17,800 bases of DNA, from contig CAMCFD010000028.1 of assembly GCA_945874115.1 (NCBI GenBank), positions 1-17,800 of the forward strand, in the 5' to 3' direction. Of the stretch, positions 7,463-13,803 are shown piece after piece (the first letter of the stretch is position 1; each line of letters starts with the position of its first letter). The notes under the pieces are model-generated. The model saw only the letters and a program-made list of their open reading frames with translations. It was not told the DNA's origin and ran no database searches. Both the position numbers and the translations under genes were made by a program. The stretch comes from Rickettsia typhi. GTDB taxonomy: Bacteria > Pseudomonadota > Alphaproteobacteria > Rickettsiales > UBA1997.

Positions 7463-8758
7463 TTAATAAAGTATTTTAATATCGGCGCCGCACGCAATTA
7501 ATTTATCAGCCAAGCATTCATAGCCTCTTTCAAGGTGATATAAACGATTTATAATAGTGTCTCCTTCTGCAGCTAATCCCGCCAAAACCAGCGAAACCGA
7601 AGCGCGCAAATCTGTCGCCATAACTTCAGCGCCCATCAATTTATCAACACCTTTCACCACCGCAACATTGCCGTGCGATTGAATATCGGCGCCCATTCTC
7701 GCAAGTTCAAGAACGTGCATAAAACGATTCTCGAAAATATTTTCTTCAATTGTCGCGCTTCCCTGCGTGTGATCAGAAATCGTCATCAATGCCATTAATT
7801 GCGCTTGCATATCCGTTGGAAAACCCGGAAAAGGATGAGTAGAAAAATTAACCGGATTAATTTTCGCACTGTCTCTTTTTATCTCAATTTCACTTGGTGA
7901 TATTTCAGTAATTTTTGCACCAGATTTTATTAATTCTTCTTTGAATCCTGTCAAAAGCCACATTTCAACGCCACGCAATTTTATGCAACCATTAGTTATA
8001 ATCGCAGCAACGGCGTATGTTCCCGCTTCGATTCGATCAGCGACAATTTTGTGACGCGCACCGTGAAGTTTTTCAACACCATCAACTTTTATTCGCGGAG
8101 TTCCTGCGCCTTCAATTTTAGCGCCCATCGCGACTAAACATTTCGCCAAGTCAATAATTTCAGGCTCGCACGCAGCGTTGTTAATTATCGTTTGTCCACT
8201 TGCTAAGCAAGCCGCCATCAACACATTTTCGGTCGCACCAACCGAAACTTTTTCGAAATTTATTTCAGCGCCTTTTAATTTTCCGTCAACTTCAGCTTCA
8301 ACATATCCGCCAACTAAAGTAATTTTTGCGCCTAATTTTTCCATCGCCTTCAAATGCAAATCTACGGGACGCGTTCCGATCGCACAACCTCCCGGAAGTG
8401 AAATTTTCGCCTTGCCGAAGCGCGCCAAAAGCGGCCCCATAATTAAAATTGAAGCGCGCATTTTTCGCACCAAATCATATTGCGCAACTTGATTATCGAT
8501 GTTTTTCGCGCAAAAATTTATGACGCGACCACCAAATCCACCCTCAGAATCAAAGCCATCGAGGCCGATTTCAATACCGAGACTCGCAAGCAAATTCGCC
8601 ATAGTTGAAATGTCGGCAACGTGAGGCAAATTGGTCAAAGTTAATTTTTCTTCGGTCAAAATTGACGCCACCATCAAAGGCAAAGCCGCATTTTTCGCGC
8701 CAGCAATATCAACAGTTCCGGTTAGTTTTTTTCCACCTTTAATTACAAGTTTTTTCAT
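7463..8758 (-). CDS. murA: UDP-N-acetylglucosamine 1-carboxyvinyltransferase MurA
   Basis: MurA transfers enolpyruvate from phosphoenolpyruvate to UDP-GlcNAc, the first committed step of peptidoglycan synthesis, in the cytoplasm. Its 431 residues fit the family (419 in E. coli). Substrate-binding K22-N23 lie in the AKNAALPLM motif. The catalytic-loop cysteine is C125 in LPGGCAIGTRPVDLHL. A cysteine here, rather than aspartate, predicts sensitivity to covalent inhibition of the fosfomycin type. The gene starts with ATG and no Shine-Dalgarno sequence. It lies downstream of the TRL-like lipoprotein gene, separated by palindromic element D, and is coupled to secA. Its presence implies the organism makes at least peptidoglycan precursors. 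Confidence 0.98.
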   Translation of the reverse strand: MKKLVIKGGKKLTGTVDIAGAKNAALPLMVASILTEEKLTLTNLPHVADISTMANLLASLGIEIGLDGFDSEGGFGGRVINFCAKNIDNQVAQYDLVRKMRASILIMGPLLARFGKAKISLPGGCAIGTRPVDLHLKAMEKLGAKITLVGGYVEAEVDGKLKGAEINFEKVSVGATENVLMAACLASGQTIINNAACEPEIIDLAKCLVAMGAKIEGAGTPRIKVDGVEKLHGARHKIVADRIEAGTYAVAAIITNGCIKLRGVEMWLLTGFKEELIKSGAKITEISPSEIEIKRDSAKINPVNFSTHPFPGFPTDMQAQLMALMTISDHTQGSATIEENIFENRFMHVLELARMGADIQSHGNVAVVKGVDKLMGAEVMATDLRASVSLVLAGLAAEGDTIINRLYHLERGYECLADKLIACGADIKILY

Positions 8759-8805
8759 GTTTTATATTTTTTTACGCCACTTTTTTAATCAAAAGAACAG
8801 CGATT

Positions 8806-8862
8806 ATACCATTTCCCACTAATAATTTGCCTAAATGGCTAATTATTAGTGGGAAATGGTAT
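8806..8862. repeat. Palindromic repeat element, copy D (near-perfect palindrome)
   Basis: Two 22-bp perfectly complementary arms (8806-8827 and 8841-8862) start and end with ATACCATTTCCC or its complement. After one T-T mismatch, GCC (8829-8831) pairs with GGC (8837-8839), leaving a 5-nt loop. The whole element is therefore one 57-nt hairpin. It corresponds to copy B with its central region missing. Its right end is the last base of the stop codon of the TRL-like gene. It could terminate that gene or affect murA expression. Confidence 0.85.
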
Positions 8863-9170
8863 CATTCACCTTTTATAATTACGCAAGATTCACCAAAAAC
8901 AAAAAATCTGCTGCTGTAAGTTTTTTCAATTGTCGCAATTTTGCGAATTGATGAGCGAAGTTTTAAAGCTTCAAAACTCATATCTCCGCTTGAAACAAGA
9001 CCCAAAATATTTTCCGCGCAAAGCATCGATCGCTGATTTGGTTTGATGTATGGATCATAATAAACTAACTCCGCAACTTCAGTATAAAGCAAGCCAGAAC
9101 CAGACGGCGCATTAAGCATCACGCAGGAAGACGTTGTCATTAAAGCAATTATTGCCAGAAAAATTTTCAT
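8862..9170 (-). CDS. TRL-like family small lipoprotein
   Basis: This 102-residue protein has a short hydrophobic signal (residues 1-15) ending at C16 (MTTSSC). That is an imperfect lipobox, since position -3 is Thr instead of Leu. The body reads LYTEVAELVYYDP, then CAENILGLVSSGDMSFEALKLRSSIRKIATIEK, then an FGESCVIIKGE tail. The pattern C-x-x-N-I-L-G-L-V-(A/S)-(T/S)-G-D-x-S-x-x-A...I-x-K-I is that of the TRL-like domain (named after the H. pylori tRNA-associated locus). The family's function is unknown. These are small envelope proteins, usually predicted lipoproteins. The gene lies 45 nt after ftsH on the same strand and may be cotranscribed with it. Its stop codon TGA shares its last base with palindromic element D. 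Confidence 0.75.
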   Translation of the reverse strand: MKIFLAIIALMTTSSCVMLNAPSGSGLLYTEVAELVYYDPYIKPNQRSMLCAENILGLVSSGDMSFEALKLRSSIRKIATIEKTYSSRFFVFGESCVIIKGE

Positions 9171-9215
9171 AATTTGTTTAAAATATTTTTAAAAAAATAA
9201 TTACTTTAACTAAAT

Positions 9216-11081
9216 TTAATCACCACTTACATTTGGAATAATGCTAGAGCCACTTGAACTTATAGAAGTCGTCGCTTTTCTAATTTCTTTTCCTGCAAGC
9301 AAATCTTTAATTTCTTCGCCCGACAAAGTTTCAAATTCAAGCAATGATCTTGCTAATTTTTCCAAATCGTGACCTTTCTCACTCAAGATGTCGCGCGCTT
9401 TTTGCAGCGCTTCAGAAACGATGCGCTTCACTTCTTCGTCGATAATTTTCGCAGTTTCGTCAGAAAATTCCTTTTTCTGTGAATATGGATTTTGTGCCTC
9501 GTCAGCACTATAATCGATTGTGCCAACTTTATCACTCAAACCCCAACGAATCACCATATTTCGCGCCATGTCGGTCGCATGAGAAATGTCGGAAGATGCG
9601 CCAGTTGTGACTTTGTCATAACCAAAAATTAACTCTTCAGCCGCACGTCCGCCCATCGCAACGATTAAGTCGTCATGAAGTTTCGCGCGAGTGACAGAAA
9701 AACGGTCATTTTCAGGAAGCCTCATCACCAAGCCAAGAGCTCGTCCGCGCGGGATAATCGTCGCTTTGTGAATCGGGTCAGAATTCGGACAATTAATCGC
9801 CGTAATCGCGTGCCCCGCCTCGTGATATGCCGTCAATTCTTTTTCCGATTGCTGCATAATCATGCTGCGACGCTCAGCGCCCATCATAATTTTATCTTTC
9901 GCCTCTTCCAAATTGCTCATCGCCACCATTCTCTGGCCTTTTCTAGCAGCACTTAATGCACCTTCGTTAATTAAATTCGCTAAATCAGCCCCAGCAAAAC
10001 CAGGTGTTCCGCGCGCCAAAACTTTTAAATCGATGTCTGACGCCGCGGCAATTTTTTTAATATGAACATTCAATATTTGTTCGCGACCAACAATATCAGG
10101 GCTTGGAACCGTAACTTGGCGATCAAATCTTCCGGGACGAAGCAACGCACGATCAAGAACATCGGGCCTGTTTGTCGCCGCAATAATAACAACACCTTCA
10201 TTTTCAGCAAAGCCGTCCATCTCAACAAGCAACTGGTTCAGAGTTTGTTCGCGCTCGTCATTTCCGCCGCCAACACCACTTCCGCGATGACGACCAACCG
10301 CATCAATTTCATCGATAAACACGATGCAAGGCGCTTGTTTCTTGGCTTGCTCGAACATATCACGAACACGAGACGCACCAACACCCACAAACATTTCGAC
10401 AAAATCAGAGCCCGAAATTGAGAAAAATGGAACCCCAGCCTCACCAGCAATCGCGCGCGCAAGTAGGGTTTTTCCGGTTCCGGGTGAGCCAATCAACAAG
10501 CAACCTTTCGGAATTTTCGCCCCTAAATCAGCATATTTTTTGGGATTTTTCAAGAAATCAACAATTTCCATCAACTCTTGCTTAGCCTCGTCAATGCCCG
10601 CGACATCAACGAAAGTAATTTTATTTCTATTTTCTTGTAATAATTTTGCACGAGATTTGCCAAAACCCATGGCTTTATTGCCTCCGCTTGCCATTCCTTT
10701 TGCGAAAAAAATCCACAGCGCAATCATTAAAATAAAAGGAAGCCAGCCTAAAAATCCACCAATTAAACGCTCAGACTTACTTACCAAAGGAAGCGCGTTA
10801 ACCTCAACACTTTTTTCCTGCAATTTTTCGACCAAATTTGGATATTGTGGCAGATAAGTATAAAATTTCGTTCCATCTTTCAATTCACCAACTAAATCAT
10901 TACCTTTAATATCGACCTTCATAACCTCGGAAGCCTCGACTTTGCTCATGAATTCACTAAAAGGCATTTTCTTGCCCGTAAGGCTTTCTGGCCCAAAAAT
11001 ATTAGAAACAACCATCACAACAATAAAAATTGCTGCCCAAGTAAGAAAATTTCTCGCCATCGAATTATTTTGTTTTTTCAT
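9216..11081 (-). CDS. ftsH: ATP-dependent zinc metalloprotease FtsH
   Basis: FtsH is the essential inner-membrane AAA+ protease. It degrades unassembled membrane proteins and regulators and, in enterobacteria, controls LpxC and sigma32. It has 621 residues (644 in E. coli). Membrane segments are at about 12-30 and 108-128, with the periplasmic domain between them. Walker A is GSPGTGKT (198-205). The pore-loop region FVEMFVGVGASRVRD begins near 227. Walker B is IVFIDEID (253-260). The second region of homology is ATNRPDVLDRALLRPGRFDR (302-321). The zinc-binding HEAGH is at 420-424. No defect is visible. The ATG has no Shine-Dalgarno sequence. A sigma70 promoter lies about 30 bp upstream. The usual alphaproteobacterial neighbour tilS is not present upstream. 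Confidence 0.98.
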   Translation of the reverse strand: MKKQNNSMARNFLTWAAIFIVVMVVSNIFGPESLTGKKMPFSEFMSKVEASEVMKVDIKGNDLVGELKDGTKFYTYLPQYPNLVEKLQEKSVEVNALPLVSKSERLIGGFLGWLPFILMIALWIFFAKGMASGGNKAMGFGKSRAKLLQENRNKITFVDVAGIDEAKQELMEIVDFLKNPKKYADLGAKIPKGCLLIGSPGTGKTLLARAIAGEAGVPFFSISGSDFVEMFVGVGASRVRDMFEQAKKQAPCIVFIDEIDAVGRHRGSGVGGGNDEREQTLNQLLVEMDGFAENEGVVIIAATNRPDVLDRALLRPGRFDRQVTVPSPDIVGREQILNVHIKKIAAASDIDLKVLARGTPGFAGADLANLINEGALSAARKGQRMVAMSNLEEAKDKIMMGAERRSMIMQQSEKELTAYHEAGHAITAINCPNSDPIHKATIIPRGRALGLVMRLPENDRFSVTRAKLHDDLIVAMGGRAAEELIFGYDKVTTGASSDISHATDMARNMVIRWGLSDKVGTIDYSADEAQNPYSQKKEFSDETAKIIDEEVKRIVSEALQKARDILSEKGHDLEKLARSLLEFETLSGEEIKDLLAGKEIRKATTSISSSGSSIIPNVSGD

Positions 11082-11112
11082 TTTTTATCAAAAATATTGT
11101 TCACTATACATT

Positions 11113-11141
11113 AGTATAATAATTCTTTGAGATTTTTTCAA
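11113..11141 (-). promoter_or_regulatory. Sigma70 promoter of ftsH
   Basis: On the minus strand, TTGAAA (11141-11136) and TATACT (11118-11113) are separated by 17 bp. Five of six bases match the consensus in each box. Transcription would start near 11106, with a leader of about 25 nt before the ftsH ATG. A heat-shock (sigma32) type -10 box (CCCCAT-like) was not seen. Confidence 0.65.
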
Positions 11142-11200
11142 TGCTAAAAGTGAAAAAAACAGAGATTTAGCGAGTTTGCAATGAAATGTGGATTTAGAGG

Positions 11201-11253
11201 TGAGGATAAAAATCTGAAAAATTCGACCCAAAGCCAATAAAAATAAGGCTTTG
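11201..11253. repeat. Repeated 35-nt block followed by a 7-bp hairpin upstream of ftsH
   Basis: Bases 11201-11235 resemble 4535-4569 (about 26 of 35). The end of the block forms CAAAGCC (11229-11235), which pairs with GGCTTTG (11247-11253) across an 11-nt A/T loop. On the minus strand the hairpin is followed after a few bases by five T residues, so weak termination of lpxD transcripts before ftsH is possible. Confidence 0.3.
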
Positions 11254-11262
11254 AGGCAATTT

Positions 11263-11398
11263 ATGCCATTTTCTACTAATAATTAGCCTTTTCGGCAAAG
11301 TAATTTTGGGGATGAATTTCAACTTAAAACCCATCATATCTGGTGATATTAATGGTTTTATTTGATAATTTAGGCCAAATTAGTGAGAAAAATGGTAT
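11263..11398. repeat. Palindromic repeat element, copy B
   Basis: This 136-nt element begins ATGCCATTTTCTACTAAT and ends with an imperfect complement, ...TTAGTGAGAAAAATGGTAT. Its inner block GGCAAAGTAATTTTGG (11294-11309) is identical to that of copy A, and CCAAAT near 11375 answers it. The centre is an imperfect 16-bp hairpin (11325-11340 with 11345-11360, 13 of 16 paired, loop TGGT) whose arms start TAAAACC and end GGTTTTA. The right end is the last base of the lpxD stop codon. Its outer arm matches element D at the ACTAATAATT core. Confidence 0.75.
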
Positions 11399-12429
11399 TA
11401 TTCATCTTTTGTGTGACTTTTAGCCATAGCGGCTAATTTTGCGTTTAAACGATGCCAATTTCGAAATGGCATCGATGGAATTCCGCCGACCGTTTCCATT
11501 GGCGCAATATCGCGCATTACGCCCGACATTCCCGCAACTTTCGCGCCGTCGCCAACCGTAAGATGCCCTGCGATGCTGGCATTTCCGCCGACTTGAACGA
11601 AATTTCCAAGTTTCGCGCTTCCCGCAAGTGCGGCGCAACCAGCAATCACACAGCCTCGACCAATTTCAACATTATGACCAACTTGCACTAAATTATCGAT
11701 TTTCACACCATCGCCAATTTTCGTATTTTCAATCGCGCCGCGATCAACGCAAGAATTAGCGCCAATTTCGACATGATTAGCTATTTCAACAATTCCAAGT
11801 TGAATTATTTTGTGATTCACACCTTGATTATGCGCAAATCCGAAACCGTCTTGGCCAATTTTGACGCCGCCATGAATCAAGCAATTATTGCCAAGCACAG
11901 CAAATGAAATCACCGCCGACGAATTTATGACACAATTATCGCCAATTTTACAATTATCATAAATTGTCGCATTTGGCGCAATTAAACAATTATCACCAAT
12001 TTCAACATTGGCACCAATATAAGCATTTGGCGCGATTTGGCAATTTTTCCCAATTTTTGCGCTAGGATGAATTAATTTTCCTTCAACAAATTGCAACTTT
12101 TTTTCTTCATAAAAAGTCAGTGCAATTTGTGAATATGCGAAATATGGATTTTTGTTAATTATACAAACCACGTCATCGCGTGAAGCCTTGTTAGCACTTG
12201 CTTCGTCGATTAGACAAAATCCGATTCTGCTTTCTTGAAATTTGCGAAAATATGCACCAGAATTTAAAAATGAAATATTATCTTTTTGCCCTTTTTCCAA
12301 AGTAGAAATATCATGAATTTTTATCGATAAATCGCAAGGCTTGTGAAGCGTTGAGCCAGTTATTTCAAGCAATTGTCCCAAAGTTAAAAATTCAACTTTT
12401 TTATTAAAAAATTTTGATCTGTAAGTCAT
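11398..12429 (-). CDS. lpxD: UDP-3-O-acylglucosamine N-acyltransferase LpxD
   Basis: LpxD adds the N-linked hydroxyacyl chain from acyl-ACP in the third step of lipid A synthesis. From the chosen ATG it has 343 residues. An N-terminal uridine-binding domain includes NISFLNSGAYFRKF and NPYFAYSQIAL (about 51-104). A left-handed beta-helix of hexapeptide repeats follows from about 120 to 310. The catalytic histidine is H252 in NLVQVGHNVEIG. IGQDGFGFAH and the C-terminal helix with FRNWHRLNAKLA are typical. The frame extends upstream to an ATG at 12462 and a TTG at 12477, but family N-termini align with MTYRSKFF. This ATG also lies 1 nt after the stop of a small upstream ORF. fabZ and lpxA, its common partners, are not adjacent here. 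Confidence 0.95.
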   Translation of the reverse strand: MTYRSKFFNKKVEFLTLGQLLEITGSTLHKPCDLSIKIHDISTLEKGQKDNISFLNSGAYFRKFQESRIGFCLIDEASANKASRDDVVCIINKNPYFAYSQIALTFYEEKKLQFVEGKLIHPSAKIGKNCQIAPNAYIGANVEIGDNCLIAPNATIYDNCKIGDNCVINSSAVISFAVLGNNCLIHGGVKIGQDGFGFAHNQGVNHKIIQLGIVEIANHVEIGANSCVDRGAIENTKIGDGVKIDNLVQVGHNVEIGRGCVIAGCAALAGSAKLGNFVQVGGNASIAGHLTVGDGAKVAGMSGVMRDIAPMETVGGIPSMPFRNWHRLNAKLAAMAKSHTKDE

Positions 12430-12430
12430 T

Positions 12431-12535
12431 TTAAATCGATTTATTATTATTTTTTTCACATTCATTTGCCGCCGCAAGCGCGAAATTTAACAATCTTGTT
12501 CGCCAAGAATCTGATTCTAAAATATATCGCGCCAT
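12431..12535 (-). CDS. Possible 34-residue small ORF coupled to lpxD, hypothetical
   Basis: An ATG at 12535 opens a 34-codon frame encoding MARYILESDSWRTRLLNF, then ALAAANECEKNNNKSI. Its TAA is separated from the preferred lpxD ATG by a single base, the same spacing as murA-secA. No family is recognised. The middle (WRTRLLNFALAAANEC) could form an amphipathic helix. The frame is open for seven more codons upstream, and its ATG lies inside the terminal repeat of element C. It may be a genuine leader peptide, or the 3' remnant of a longer gene cut by insertion of the repeat. No Shine-Dalgarno sequence is present. Coding status is uncertain. Confidence 0.4.
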   Translation of the reverse strand: MARYILESDSWRTRLLNFALAAANECEKNNNKSI

Positions 12536-12682
12536 TTTAACTTCAAAATTAGCATTTTAGGCAAAATATTTTTGATGATAAAATTTAAAATAAAAGCCTC
12601 TCACATCAAGATATGTCAAAAGGTTTTTCTTTTAATATTCTAGAACAAAAAGATAAAGCATAATTTGAAGTCAAAATGGCAT
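12531..12682. repeat. Palindromic repeat element, copy C
   Basis: Terminal repeats begin GCCATTTTAACTTCAAA at 12531 and, on the other strand from 12680, GCCATTTTGACTTCAAA: 16 of 17 identical, followed by a shifted ATTAGC/TTATGC. The inner block at 12560-12575 matches 13 of 16 bases of the A/B block. AGATAAAGCATAAT near the right end matches copy A. The centre (about 12590-12630) has AAAAGCCT...AGGTTTTT with an inner ACAT/ATGT stem, a weaker version of the terminator hairpins in A and B. The element lies between virB11 and lpxD. Its left arm contains the start codon of the small ORF. Confidence 0.7.
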
Positions 12683-12683
12683 T

Positions 12684-12748
12684 ATGCCAACTTAATTTTG
12701 CAGCACTTTTAAAAAGAAGTTTTTGCCAAAAATTCGAAGTTAAAAGAT
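12684..12748. repeat. Possible degenerate repeat copy (E) abutting element C
   Basis: The C end TGGCAT (12677-12682), one T, then ATGCCA (12684-12689) form a junction palindrome, as if a second element began head to head. The right part, GCCAAAAATTCGAAGTTAAAA (from 12725), resembles the inner CCAAAATTA and the GAAGTTAAAA arm of the family. No strong central hairpin remains. This is tentative. Confidence 0.3.
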
Positions 12749-12761
12749 CGCTATAAAACAA

Positions 12762-13784
12762 CTAAACATCGCTCGGCTTTTGCACTTCTTGCTTCACTTT
12801 TTCTCCCGTCATTTTCTGAAAATAAATCTCCGAAATAAACCTTCTTCCTTGTGCGCCGCGCTTAAGCTGAACCACAATATCAACCACGTTTTTTATGTAA
12901 GACATAATCTCGGTCGGACTCATTCCAAGACCAGCCTGCATCACCATCATTTTCAGCTGTTCAAGCGCCATTTTTGGCGTGTCGGCGTGAAGTGTAGAAA
13001 TTGATCCCGGATGACCAGTGTTAATTGCGCGCAAAAACGAAAACGCCTCAGCGCCTCGCAACTCGCCGACAATAATGCGCTCTGGGCGAAGTCGCAAACA
13101 AGCCTCAATTAATTCTTGCGTCGTCACTTTCGAGCGACCTTGACCACCTTTTGAAGCCAATAAATGAACGCGATTCGGGTGAGAAGTTAAGTCAATTTCT
13201 CGCGCATCTTCAACCGTGATCAAGCGCTCTTCATGAGGAATTGCACGAATCATCGCATTGGTAAAAGTCGTTTTACCAGTTGACGTTCCTCCAGAAATTA
13301 TAATATTTTTTTTGTAAAGAACGGCGCGCTGCAAGAAATCTTTAATGCGATTCAGCTTCAATAATTTCTCCAAAACCAAGTCATTTTTATCATGGCTTTC
13401 AGCGATCGAAGTTGAATCGAACATTCCCATTCTTTCATAATCGTCAAGACTCCACTGCATCGCCGAGGGTTTGCGAATCGAAATAACGACAGAACCTTGC
13501 TCACACGCAGGAGGAAATACGATTTGAATACGAAAACCGTTTGGCAAAGTCGCCGAAAGCAAGGGCTCTTCTTCACTTAAACGCTGCTCGGTTGACTGTG
13601 CGACGAGACGACCCAAAGATTTAAGATGTTGCAAATCGAAAGCTGGCAATTCTTCGCGAATCATATCGCCCCTCATCTCAATCCAAACTTCTTTCGGGCG
13701 ATTAATAGAAACTTCGCTAACGCCATCTCTATCCATTATTTGTTTAATCGGCAACAGATATGAATCGAGAGCGGCTATACTCAT
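12762..13784 (-). CDS. virB11: Type IV secretion system ATPase VirB11
   Basis: VirB11 is the hexameric traffic ATPase at the cytoplasmic base of type IV secretion systems. Its 340 residues are normal for the family. The N-terminal domain (1-110) carries VSEVSINRPKEVWIE and LPNGFRIQIVFPP. Walker A is GGTSTGKT (165-172). The Asp box is ITVEDAREIDL (189-199). Walker B is RIIVGELRGAEAF (236-248). The His box is GHPGSISTLHAD (257-268). All motifs are intact. It starts 19 nt after the porin stop codon with no Shine-Dalgarno sequence, so it is probably cotranscribed with the porin. No virB8, virB9, virB10 or virD4 gene is beside it; in Rickettsiales virB11 usually sits in such a cluster. A pilus or type II ATPase is less likely given the VirB11-type sequence. 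Confidence 0.95.
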   Translation of the reverse strand: MSIAALDSYLLPIKQIMDRDGVSEVSINRPKEVWIEMRGDMIREELPAFDLQHLKSLGRLVAQSTEQRLSEEEPLLSATLPNGFRIQIVFPPACEQGSVVISIRKPSAMQWSLDDYERMGMFDSTSIAESHDKNDLVLEKLLKLNRIKDFLQRAVLYKKNIIISGGTSTGKTTFTNAMIRAIPHEERLITVEDAREIDLTSHPNRVHLLASKGGQGRSKVTTQELIEACLRLRPERIIVGELRGAEAFSFLRAINTGHPGSISTLHADTPKMALEQLKMMVMQAGLGMSPTEIMSYIKNVVDIVVQLKRGAQGRRFISEIYFQKMTGEKVKQEVQKPSDV

Positions 13785-13803
13785 TTAATTTGCAATAAAT
13801 TTA

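Noticed and set aside
7462..7497. Longer SecA N-terminus from an upstream TTG
   Set aside because: It would add 12 residues not seen in the family and overlap murA by 35 bases. The ATG at 7461 gives the standard N-terminus.
10324..10857. 177-codon plus-strand frame inside ftsH
   Set aside because: It is antisense to the ftsH AAA domain. Its composition mirrors the complementary codons, and no function is recognisable.
12430..12477. Longer LpxD N-terminus from the TTG at 12477 or ATG at 12462
   Set aside because: Family N-termini align with the ATG at 12429, and the extension is basic, low-complexity sequence overlapping the small ORF.
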